From CAIJZX01 sp043766165 (GTDB lineage: Bacteria > Patescibacteriota > Patescibacteriia > SBBC01 > CAIJZX01), in assembly GCA_043766165.1 (NCBI GenBank), contig JAYUIJ010000024.1:1-5216 (forward strand): 5,216 nt of DNA, read 5' to 3'. Made by a program: the position numbers and the translations under genes. Within the stretch, counting starts at the first letter, position 1, and each line of letters starts with the position of its first letter. Below the pieces are notes generated by a model. The model ran no database searches and was not told the DNA's origin. It worked only from the letters and a program-made list of their open reading frames with translations. Of the stretch, positions 1-4,520 are shown in pieces.

Positions 1-845
1 TGACCGTGCCGCATCTCTAGCCACAGCCACCACGCCCAGAGCGGCAGAGCAAGGAGTGCCGTTTGTTTAGCGGCGATAGCGAGCGCAATAGTGATGCCCG
101 CGAGACGCCACTTTTTCTGGCGGGCCAAGATAGCAGTGAAAATGAGACCGCTGACCATAATGATATCGTTCATCCCCAGCAACGCATACGACATGAAGAG
201 TGGATTGATCAGCACCCCAAGCACGACCCACGTTTTTTGACGATCGGTTGGCATTAACCGAATGAGCGCCCAGGCGGTCAGAAAAAAAATGAGGGCCGTT
301 ACAACCCGGCCATCAGGTGTGAAATGGATCAGGCGCTCAACTAGAATCGCTGGAACCGTTAGTAGCGGAATCAGCGGCGGATAGGGATAATGTTGGAGCA
401 CAACGCTTTGTGTCCCGTCAGGACGGATGGTATGAAAAGCGGCAAATGGTGTGCCTGTAAAATTCGCAGCGTATGGATTTTGTCCATGAAGTATCATCGT
501 GGCCGCAACTTCTGTTTGGACCACGCCGTCGTGCGCTGCTAACGGCTTGTTGTTCAACAAGCGCACAGAAAATGTAAAGAAGATTACCACAAATAACATT
601 ACGCAACTGACAACCGAAAAGTAATGCAACTTTTGACGATCAGTCCACGGTCGTTGCGCTCGCCATAACGAACCTAAAAAACCGCCGATGGTGATGATGT
701 CGACCAAAAAACCGGTTGAGGTTATCTGCCACTTGAGCAAACTATCCATCCCTAAGTTAAAATACTGTCCAACAAAACCCGCCGAGAACATCCGGCCCGC
801 GAACAGTCCAATCAGTAAAAGCAGTAAACTTTCGAGGGTAATCAT
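1..845 (-). CDS. Multi-pass membrane protein, GT-C/GT87-like glycosyltransferase (3' end outside window)
   Basis: Reading the minus strand from the ATG at 845-843 gives an open frame of 281 codons to the window edge with no stop. The protein is strongly hydrophobic, with likely membrane segments near residues 3-25, 44-60, 76-96, 157-172, 180-197, 204-222, 226-240 and 247-273. Between segments 3 and 4 is a polar, presumably extracytoplasmic loop with an acidic residue (D106 in AAHDGVVQTE), then ILHGQNPYA (118-126) and HYPYPPLIP (152-160). The pattern GxNPY followed by YPP is typical of DUF2029/GT87-type GT-C enzymes that use polyprenyl-phosphate sugars at the membrane; AAKQTALLALP (258-268) is another common feature. 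Substrate cannot be told. The start is fixed by an in-frame TGA 21 bases upstream. It begins 7 bases after the rnhB stop with no clear Shine-Dalgarno, so translational coupling is likely. A PMT-family or other GT-C protein is the main alternative. Confidence 0.75.
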   Translation of the reverse strand, partial: MITLESLLLLLIGLFAGRMFSAGFVGQYFNLGMDSLLKWQITSTGFLVDIITIGGFLGSLWRAQRPWTDRQKLHYFSVVSCVMLFVVIFFTFSVRLLNNKPLAAHDGVVQTEVAATMILHGQNPYAANFTGTPFAAFHTIRPDGTQSVVLQHYPYPPLIPLLTVPAILVERLIHFTPDGRVVTALIFFLTAWALIRLMPTDRQKTWVVLGVLINPLFMSYALLGMNDIIMVSGLIFTAILARQKKWRLAGITIALAIAAKQTALLALPLWAWWLWLEMRHG

Positions 846-852
846 GATTGCT

Positions 853-1467
853 TTACCGCATGGTACTCATCGGTCGGAAGCTCCGACGATGAATTGGACT
901 GAGTCCATGTTTTTTTAGGAGAGCTTGGTGTTTCGCGGTGCCGTAGCCTTTATGCACATCAAACGAATATTGCGGATACAGTCGATGTTGTCCAACCATT
1001 AACGCATCTCGGACCACTTTGGCAATGATTGAAGCGGCGGCAATTGATAATACTTTGGCGTCGCCATGGATAATGGCTTTGACCGGCTTCTTACCGACTT
1101 TGAGTTTTACAGCATCAACCAAAATCGCGTCTGTTCTCACATGCAGTTTTTTCAAAGCAGTCAGTAAGGCTTTTTTGTTTGCCGCCGAAATCCCCTTGCG
1201 ATCAATTTCCTGCGATGAAATGACGCCAACCGCCCATGAGATTGCATGGTTAGTAATGTGGACAAACATCTGCTGCCGTTGTTTTTCGCTCAGTTGCTTT
1301 GAATCGTTTACGAGTTTCGCGGCAAAATTGGCCGGCAAAATAACCGCCGCGGCTACAAGTGGTCCCGCCCACGAACCCTTACCAGCTTCATCCGCACCGG
1401 CAATGGTCATAAAACCATCTTTTTGCAAAGCCAGTTCTTCGCGTCGATGTGGTTTAGTTTTAGCCAT
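853..1467 (-). CDS. rnhB: Ribonuclease HII
   Basis: 204-residue endonuclease that cuts the RNA strand of RNA/DNA hybrids and removes single ribonucleotides from DNA in the cytoplasm (EC 3.1.26.4). The expected carboxylates are all visible: D26 and E27 in AGADEAGKG, D118 in ILVDAVKL and D136 in HGDAKVLSIAAAS. Other family blocks are DSKQLS (55-60), SIIAK (146-150), HKGYGT (172-177, with the conserved Tyr175) and the ending HRRSFRP. Length is normal for RNase HII, and there is no N-terminal TBP-like domain as in RNase HIII. One oddity is that the substrate-contacting GRG motif reads GKG (29-31). The first ATG is preferred over Met20 because family members carry a short LxxxG(F/Y) lead-in before the first motif, matched here by residues 10-20. 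No Shine-Dalgarno precedes the ATG; an AT-rich, promoter-like stretch abuts it instead. It is first in a probable two-gene transcript with the membrane protein. Confidence 0.95.
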   Translation of the reverse strand: MAKTKPHRREELALQKDGFMTIAGADEAGKGSWAGPLVAAAVILPANFAAKLVNDSKQLSEKQRQQMFVHITNHAISWAVGVISSQEIDRKGISAANKKALLTALKKLHVRTDAILVDAVKLKVGKKPVKAIIHGDAKVLSIAAASIIAKVVRDALMVGQHRLYPQYSFDVHKGYGTAKHQALLKKHGLSPIHRRSFRPMSTMR

Positions 1468-1471
1468 AGTA

Positions 1472-1501
1472 TATATAGTGTAGCGGAAAATCCGTTTTGA
1501 A
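1472..1501 (-). promoter_or_regulatory. Possible rnhB promoter, nearly leaderless
   Basis: On the minus strand TTCAAA (1501-1496) and TATATA (1477-1472) are separated by 18 bases, and the rnhB ATG begins only 4 bases after the second box. An alternative -10 is TACACT (1482-1477). Either would start transcription at or within a few bases of the ATG, which fits the absence of a Shine-Dalgarno. The -35 match is modest and AT-rich boxes occur by chance, so this is tentative. Confidence 0.28.
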
Positions 1502-1528
1502 GGAACTACCTTGCCGACCTGTATTGTT

Positions 1529-1556
1529 TTGACGGATATGAAGTTTGTGCTAATGT
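1529..1556 (+). promoter_or_regulatory. Likely promoter of the pilin-like gene
   Basis: TTGACG (1529-1534) matches the -35 consensus at five of six bases. It is followed after 16 bases by TAATGT (1551-1556), which is preceded directly by TGC as in an extended -10 element. A start near 1563 would leave a leader of about 45 bases ending in the strong ribosome site at 1597. The -10 hexamer itself is weak (three of six), so the call relies on the -35, the TGn extension and the position. Confidence 0.42.
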
Positions 1557-1596
1557 CTCAACAGCTCATTACAGATTTTTCATTGGTTTTCTTGCT

Positions 1597-1602
1597 AGGA
1601 GG
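1597..1602 (+). promoter_or_regulatory. Ribosome binding site of the pilin-like gene
   Basis: A perfect AGGAGG lies four bases before the ATG at 1607. It decides the start: the reading frame is open upstream to a TTG at 1511, but only the ATG at 1607 has this signal and puts a prepilin leader directly at the N-terminus. It is the strongest Shine-Dalgarno in the window. Confidence 0.85.
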
Positions 1603-1606
1603 CAAC

Positions 1607-2050
1607 ATGCGGCCTAAGCATACTGCTGGGCTAACCAAGATTGAATTGGCGGTTGCAATTGCAGTCATCGCGCTCGTGGGCGGTGTCGCCATTCCCAACT
1701 ATCAGGCTATGCAACGCCGCGCCCATGAAATCCCGCTAGAAGAAGTCACCAGGGCCAACATGGATTCGGTTCGCGTTGTGATTGAAGATTGGCGCAATCA
1801 ACATAACAGGATATATCCAACACAAGACGACCACCTCAAGGAACTTGCAGCGTGTACGTCGGTACTGCGCAATCCCTACACTGAACTTGCTCCAGAAGTT
1901 GACTACATCTTGACCGCTCCCGACGCCGATACTCAACACCATCAAGCCGGTGCAGTGGTCGCCTACTTATCTGGCACGGGATATGTTGTGTGTGGTTTCG
2001 ATCGTCGCAGCAGATTGTTAAGCGACCCGATCATTATAGCTAGTAAGTAA
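1607..2050 (+). CDS. Type IV pilin-like (prepilin-type cleavage/methylation) protein
   Basis: 147 residues. The short basic leader MRPKHTAG ends in Gly8, followed by LTKIELAVAIAVIALVGGVA. This is the class III signal: cleavage after Gly8 by prepilin peptidase, Glu at mature position +5 (E13), and a roughly 18-residue hydrophobic helix (14-30) ending in the typical IPNY. The soluble part has the pseudopilin-like pattern of AN near residue 50, an amphipathic helix, IYPT (69-72) and RNPYTE (88-93). Two cysteines, C83 and C129, could form a disulfide outside the cell. The helix is expected to anchor the protein in the membrane before assembly into a pilus or pseudopilus. No pilus assembly genes are adjacent, so its role (minor pilin, competence pseudopilin or other) is open. 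It is transcribed alone, with its own promoter upstream and a terminator overlapping its stop. Mature position +3 is Lys where most pilins are hydrophobic. Confidence 0.82.
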   Translation: MRPKHTAGLTKIELAVAIAVIALVGGVAIPNYQAMQRRAHEIPLEEVTRANMDSVRVVIEDWRNQHNRIYPTQDDHLKELAACTSVLRNPYTELAPEVDYILTAPDADTQHHQAGAVVAYLSGTGYVVCGFDRRSRLLSDPIIIASK

Positions 2051-2084
2051 TTTCGGAATGCCGGAATGCTGACTAGCTTTTTTT
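2038..2084 (+). terminator. Rho-independent terminator of the pilin-like gene
   Basis: A two-tier hairpin straddles the TAA stop. The outer stem pairs AGCTAGT (2038-2044) with ACTAGCT (2072-2078). The inner stem pairs ATTTCGG (2050-2056) with CCGGAAT (2061-2067) through one T-G wobble and an AATG loop. Seven T residues (2078-2084) follow immediately. The outer arm begins within the last codons of the gene. Confidence 0.72.
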
Positions 2085-2087
2085 CTA

Positions 2088-2116
2088 TTGACAAAGTTGC
2101 CGCCTGTTTGTAGGGT
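2088..2116 (+). promoter_or_regulatory. Likely promoter of the DUF559 gene
   Basis: A perfect -35 TTGACA (2088-2093) is followed by a 17-base spacer and TAGGGT (2111-2116), a weak -10 matching at T1, A2 and T6. The -35 lies three bases past the T tract of the upstream terminator, so one transcription unit ends as the next begins. The resulting leader would be about 22 bases and contains AGGGAG (2133-2138), six bases before the ATG. Confidence 0.5.
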
Positions 2117-2144
2117 ACGAGTGTGACTTGGCAGGGAGAAATCC

Positions 2145-2669
2145 ATGTCTGCTTTATATAATCCACGCAACTACAATTACACTGCGCTGCGACGTCAGTT
2201 ACGCAATAATCCCACTCCGGCCGAGAAACGGCTCTGGCAGCATTTGCGTAAACGAAGATTCCTTGGTTTAAAGTTTCGCCGACAAGAAAGTATTGGGAGA
2301 TATATTGTTGACTTCTTTTGTTATGAGAAAATGCTTGTGGTTGAAGTTGATGGCGATATTCATAATCTTCATGAACAAAAGGAATACGATTGTATTCGAA
2401 CTACATTTCTCAACGAACGAAATATTAAAGTAGTTCGGCTTACGAACGACGAGGTACTCTACACTATTGATGGTGCACTAAAAAGATTAGAGAGGGAAAT
2501 TCTTGCCCCACCCCTGGCCCCTCCCAACGGGGGGGGAACGATCGGCTCCCTCCCGTTGGGAGGGATGTCATTGCTACGCAATGACAGGGTGGGAAACCTC
2601 CGCGGCAGCGGCTTCCTACTTATCCCACCAACATCCCGAGCGAAGCGAACCCCAAAACTTTCCCAATAG
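2145..2669 (+). CDS. DUF559 (Vsr/PD-(D/E)XK-like) endonuclease-domain protein with repeat-encoded tail
   Basis: 174 residues, of which about 8-118 form a complete DUF559 domain: NNPTPAEKRLWQHLR (21-35), FLGLKFRRQESIGRYIVDFFC (from 39) and VVEVDGDIH (65-73), then D82, R85 and VVRLTNDEVL (96-105). D56 with E67 and D69 are the likely metal-binding acids of a PD-(D/E)XK nuclease fold related to very-short-patch repair enzymes. Substrate and partner are unknown; family members occur singly and lack an associated methylase, as here. AGGGAG (2133-2138) supports the ATG. From about codon 120 (2502) the sequence is proline-, glycine- and basic-rich low-complexity protein (APPLAPPNGGG, SLPLGGM) encoded by palindromic repeat DNA, so the original stop was probably lost or never mattered. 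The gene ends five bases from the convergent end of gdhA. Confidence 0.85.
   Translation: MSALYNPRNYNYTALRRQLRNNPTPAEKRLWQHLRKRRFLGLKFRRQESIGRYIVDFFCYEKMLVVEVDGDIHNLHEQKEYDCIRTTFLNERNIKVVRLTNDEVLYTIDGALKRLEREILAPPLAPPNGGGTIGSLPLGGMSLLRNDRVGNLRGSGFLLIPPTSRAKRTPKLSQ
2506..2593. repeat. Nested palindromic repeat forming the DUF559 gene tail
   Basis: Three nested or adjacent inverted repeats lie in 90 bases. Outer arms are CCCACCC (2507-2513) and GGGTGGG (2587-2593). Next is a perfect 13-bp pair, CCCTCCCAACGGG (2519-2531) with CCCGTTGGGAGGG (2552-2564); the second arm plus its flank also folds on itself as TCCCTCCC-gtt-GGGAGGGA (2547-2565). Last is a perfect 9-bp hairpin, TGTCATTGC-tac-GCAATGACA (2566-2586). 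Read in the other plus frame it gives PHPWPLPTGGE-like peptides, a signature I recognise from dispersed intergenic repeats in many environmental genomes (recollection, not a search). Further downstream, CGAGCGAAGCGAACC (2637-2651) resembles another common repeat fragment. The G8 run at 2529-2536 may be unstable. The hairpins might also help end transcription of the convergent genes. Confidence 0.75.
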
Positions 2670-2674
2670 GAATC

Positions 2675-3940
2675 TTAAATTCTTCCCCTGAGCCGCATCG
2701 CCTTCACAACCCGCTCTATCGCCACCATGTACGCGCCAGTCCGCAAATTGACATTGTGCTTTTTCGCGGTGTCCCAGACCAGATTAAACGAATCAACCAT
2801 AATTGGTTTAAGCTTGTCTAACACAACTTTCTCAGTCCAGTGATCACCGTACAAATTCTGTACCCACTCGAAGTAAGAACCGGTTACACCGCCAGCGTTT
2901 GCCAAAATGTCTGGTACAACGTGAATCCCCCGCTTGAATAATTTTATATCCGCTTCCGGTGTCGTTGGCCCATTGGCTAATTCTAAAATTGCTTTGGCTT
3001 TAATGCGCCCTGCATTTTTTTCAGTGATGACAGATTCGAGAGCACTTGGCACAAGAATGTGAACTGGCAGTTCCAAAATTTTCTTATTATCAACTGGCTT
3101 TGACCCAGCGAAGTTCACAACTGATCCTGTAGCTTCTTTGTGTTTCGCCACTGCCGCGATATCAAGTCCTTTCATATTCACAATGCCACCTTTTGAATCA
3201 GAAACCGCGACGATGACATAACCTGCTTTCGATAAAATCTTTGCGGCTAGCGCCCCGGCATTTCCAAAACCCTGCACCGCGACAAGCGTTCTACGTGGAA
3301 CAACCTGTCCTGAGCCTGTCGAACGGATGTTCATTTTTTTGGCTAACTCTTCGAGAACATACACACCGCCTTGGCTGGTTGAAAAACCACGACCTTCTGA
3401 ACCGCCAACTTCAATCGGTTTACCGGTGAACGCGGCGGGCGTCCATTGACCCGCTAATTTCGAAAACTCATCAGTCATCCACGTCATGATTTGTGGCGTC
3501 GTATAGACATCCGGCGCCGGAACATCTTTCCATGGCCCGATGTATTGGTACATCGCTTGGACCCAACCTCGAGACAAGCGCTCAAGTTCATCAACTGAAA
3601 GCTCTTTTGGATTTACAGTAATTCCACCTTTGCCACCGCCATAGGGAATTCCCACCACCGCACATTTCATGGTCATCCAAAAACTAAGCGCCTTCACTTC
3701 ATTCAAATTCGTTTCCCAGTGATACCGAATTCCGCCCTTGAACGGTCCGCGAGCATCGTTGAACTGAACACGGTAGCCAGTAAATGTTTTCATCGTGCCA
3801 TTATCCATTTTGATTGGAATGCCAACCTCAAGCACACGCTGCGGTTTCTGCAGTGCTTTCACAACTTCTGGATCAAGATTCATAACCTTGGCCGCAGCAT
3901 TGAGCTGGGCCATCGCGTTGGAAAAAGGGTTGCTGGCCAT
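2675..3940 (-). CDS. gdhA: Glu/Leu/Phe/Val-family dehydrogenase, probably glutamate dehydrogenase
   Basis: 421 residues, normal length for hexameric bacterial GDH, which interconverts glutamate and 2-oxoglutarate plus ammonia with NAD(P) in the cytoplasm. The substrate domain (about 1-190) shows GPFKGGIRYH (66-74, Lys68), MTMKCAVV (Lys92), PYGGGKGGI with catalytic Lys104, and PAPDV with catalytic Asp144. The nucleotide domain begins near 217 with VAVQGFGNAG (GxGxxG at 224-229) and contains VPSALESVIT (297-306), LANGPTTPEAD (321-331) and ILANAGGVTGSYFEWVQN (345-362). Coenzyme preference cannot be settled from sequence. Residues 205-212 (IRSTGSGQ), just before the Rossmann fold, are encoded by a short dispersed repeat at 3304-3326 and look like an insertion relative to the family. 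All key residues remain, so the enzyme is probably active. The ATG at 3940 has no Shine-Dalgarno. It lies 28 bases after the end of the four-helix pseudogene and 16 bases outside the left inverted-repeat arm. Confidence 0.95.
   Translation of the reverse strand: MASNPFSNAMAQLNAAAKVMNLDPEVVKALQKPQRVLEVGIPIKMDNGTMKTFTGYRVQFNDARGPFKGGIRYHWETNLNEVKALSFWMTMKCAVVGIPYGGGKGGITVNPKELSVDELERLSRGWVQAMYQYIGPWKDVPAPDVYTTPQIMTWMTDEFSKLAGQWTPAAFTGKPIEVGGSEGRGFSTSQGGVYVLEELAKKMNIRSTGSGQVVPRRTLVAVQGFGNAGALAAKILSKAGYVIVAVSDSKGGIVNMKGLDIAAVAKHKEATGSVVNFAGSKPVDNKKILELPVHILVPSALESVITEKNAGRIKAKAILELANGPTTPEADIKLFKRGIHVVPDILANAGGVTGSYFEWVQNLYGDHWTEKVVLDKLKPIMVDSFNLVWDTAKKHNVNLRTGAYMVAIERVVKAMRLRGRI
3304..3326 (-). 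repeat. Short dispersed repeat inserted in frame in gdhA
   Basis: On the minus strand this stretch contains TTCGACAGGCTCAGGACAGG (3323-3304). I recognise it from memory as a core of a repeat scattered through very many bacterial genomes; its opposite strand gives the familiar VLSLSNG-type peptide in spurious reading frames, as it does here on the plus strand. In gdhA it encodes RSTGSGQ (206-212), a flexible segment in the linker before the nucleotide-binding domain. The frame is kept and no stop is introduced. Confidence 0.7.
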
Positions 3941-3956
3941 ATGTGTAGTAGCTGTT

Positions 3957-3985
3957 AGCTTATAGGTATTAGCTTTTAGAAGTTG
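3957..3985 (+). repeat. Left inverted-repeat arm of the four-helix unit
   Basis: Positions 3957-3977 pair with 4367-4387 over 21 bases with one difference, and AGAAGTTG at 3978-3985 pairs with CAACTTCT at 4352-4359. The arm contains two imperfect 14-base tandem units starting TTAGCTT (3955-3968 and 3969-3982). It holds the TAA (3971-3969, minus) that ends the four-helix frame. Its outer end, 16 bases from the gdhA ATG, includes a TATAAG box on the minus strand (3964-3959) that could act as a -10 for gdhA, though no matching -35 is seen. Confidence 0.85.
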
Positions 3986-4343
3986 TAGGAGAAGCTTCTA
4001 GTTTCTTTATCAACATGGTGAGCATTTTTTGAACTTCTTCTAGTAATGAAGATGCTTTGGAAAAGTCTATTTGCGGATAAGTATCTATGGCGATAATGAT
4101 AAGGGTTTCGAGTTCGGCCGCAGAACCATCAGCAATTCTAAGGAACTATAAAAAATCTTTCTTTGTCTTTCGCTTCTTTCCCTCGGCAATGTTTGCTGGA
4201 ACAGGAACAGCAACACGACGCATCTGACTCACTAGTCCATACCGCTCGTCTTCTAGAAGCTGCTTTGTTAGCTGGTAAATTTCTTTAACAACTTCAATAG
4301 CTCTCTGCCAAACTGTAAGCTGTTTAAATGATTCGACGTACAT
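3969..4343 (-). pseudogene. Four-helix-bundle (IVS/S23 family) protein gene broken by an amber codon
   Basis: From the ATG at 4343 the frame encodes 65 residues and meets TAG at 4148-4146. It then continues open for 58 codons to TAA at 3971-3969, giving 124 codons in all, the usual size for this family. Family blocks are SFKQLTVWQRAIEVVKEIYQ (5-24), LYGLxSQ-type RYGLVSQMRR (34-43), VPANIAEGKKRKTKKDFL (48-65) and, after the stop, FLRIADGSAAELETLIIIA (helix 3), then LLEEVQKMLTMLIKKLEA (helix 4). The interrupted position is the glutamine of the common KKEFLQFL motif, so CAG to TAG by one transition explains it. UAG ends two neighbouring genes, which argues against reassignment. The truncated product would lack two helices. 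Family members form oligomeric bundles of unknown cellular role; some are encoded in rRNA intervening sequences, others (Avd) assist diversity-generating retroelements. No Shine-Dalgarno is visible. Confidence 0.85.
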
Positions 4344-4351
4344 ACTGGATT

Positions 4352-4387
4352 CAACTTCTAATACCTAAAAGCTAACACCTATAAGCT
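4352..4387 (+). repeat. Right inverted-repeat arm of the four-helix unit
   Basis: Partner of the left arm. The outer 21 bases (4367-4387) and inner 8 bases (4352-4359) pair with it, and seven extra bases (4360-4366) form a one-sided bulge. The only mismatch in the 21-base part (4376 against 3968) becomes a G-U pair in the minus-strand transcript, giving an unbroken 21-bp RNA stem. The arm ends eight bases upstream of the four-helix ATG. Confidence 0.85.
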
Positions 4388-4439
4388 CTTCTTCCAACTT
4401 TGCTCTTACCCCCGAACTCACCATGATCTTCATAACCTC

Positions 4440-4471
4440 AATTAGCTAATTAACCAATCAACTTAATTAAC
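4440..4471. repeat. AT-rich palindrome and direct repeat between the flavoprotein and four-helix genes
   Basis: The gap 4388-4520 holds a perfect 12-base palindrome, AATTAGCTAATT (4440-4451), and two copies of TAATTAAC 17 bases apart (4447-4454 and 4464-4471). Such spacing could be an operator or simply AT-rich intergenic sequence. No hairpin followed by a T run was found here, so how flavoprotein transcription ends is not evident. Confidence 0.35.
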
Positions 4472-4520
4472 TTCTCTCTAAATACCGACACCCCTAGTTA
4501 AACGAGTAGCTTTTTAAAAA

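Larger units (their letters stand above)
3957..4387. mobile_element. Putative inverted-repeat-bounded unit carrying a four-helix-bundle gene
   Basis: A 431-bp segment begins and ends with inverted arms (3957-3985 and 4352-4387) and contains a single gene of the 23S-rRNA-intervening-sequence (IVS) four-helix-bundle family, whose stop codon lies inside the left arm. This organisation (one small gene of this family between long inverted repeats) is that of IVS elements in split 23S rRNA genes. Here it sits between two protein genes, with no rRNA in the window. No transposase and no target-site duplication were seen next to the arms, so mobility is inference. Confidence 0.5.

Noticed and set aside
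1019..1483. 154-codon open frame on the plus strand opposite rnhB
   Set aside because: It is antisense to a gene with complete RNase HII motifs, resembles no family I know and has no ribosome site.
1511..1606. Upstream TTG start extending the pilin-like protein by 32 residues
   Set aside because: The extension has no ribosome site and would bury the prepilin leader. AGGAGG directly precedes the ATG at 1607, and promoter-like boxes lie within the extension.
2503..2691. Plus-strand frame overlapping the DUF559 tail (PHPWPLPTGGE...)
   Set aside because: It is a translation of the palindromic repeat in another frame, with peptides typical of such repeats rather than of a gene.
3241..3429. Plus-strand frame opposite gdhA containing VLSLSNG
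   Set aside because: It is a shadow of gdhA. The peptide comes from the dispersed repeat at 3304-3326 and is useful only as a marker of that repeat.
4146..4148. UAG read as an amino acid (recoded genome)
   Set aside because: UAG is the natural stop of the DUF559 gene (2667-2669) and of the flavoprotein gene (4523-4521), both at sensible C-termini.
3952..4392. Target-site duplication around the inverted-repeat unit
   Set aside because: Bases just outside the arms (CTGTT on the left, CTTCT on the right) do not match, so no duplication can be claimed.
4365..4433. 22-codon minus-strand frame (MKIMVSSGVRAKLEEELIGVSF) upstream of the four-helix gene
   Set aside because: It is very short, runs into the inverted-repeat arm, and has only a GAGG two bases before the ATG. 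It could be a leader peptide, but nothing supports it.
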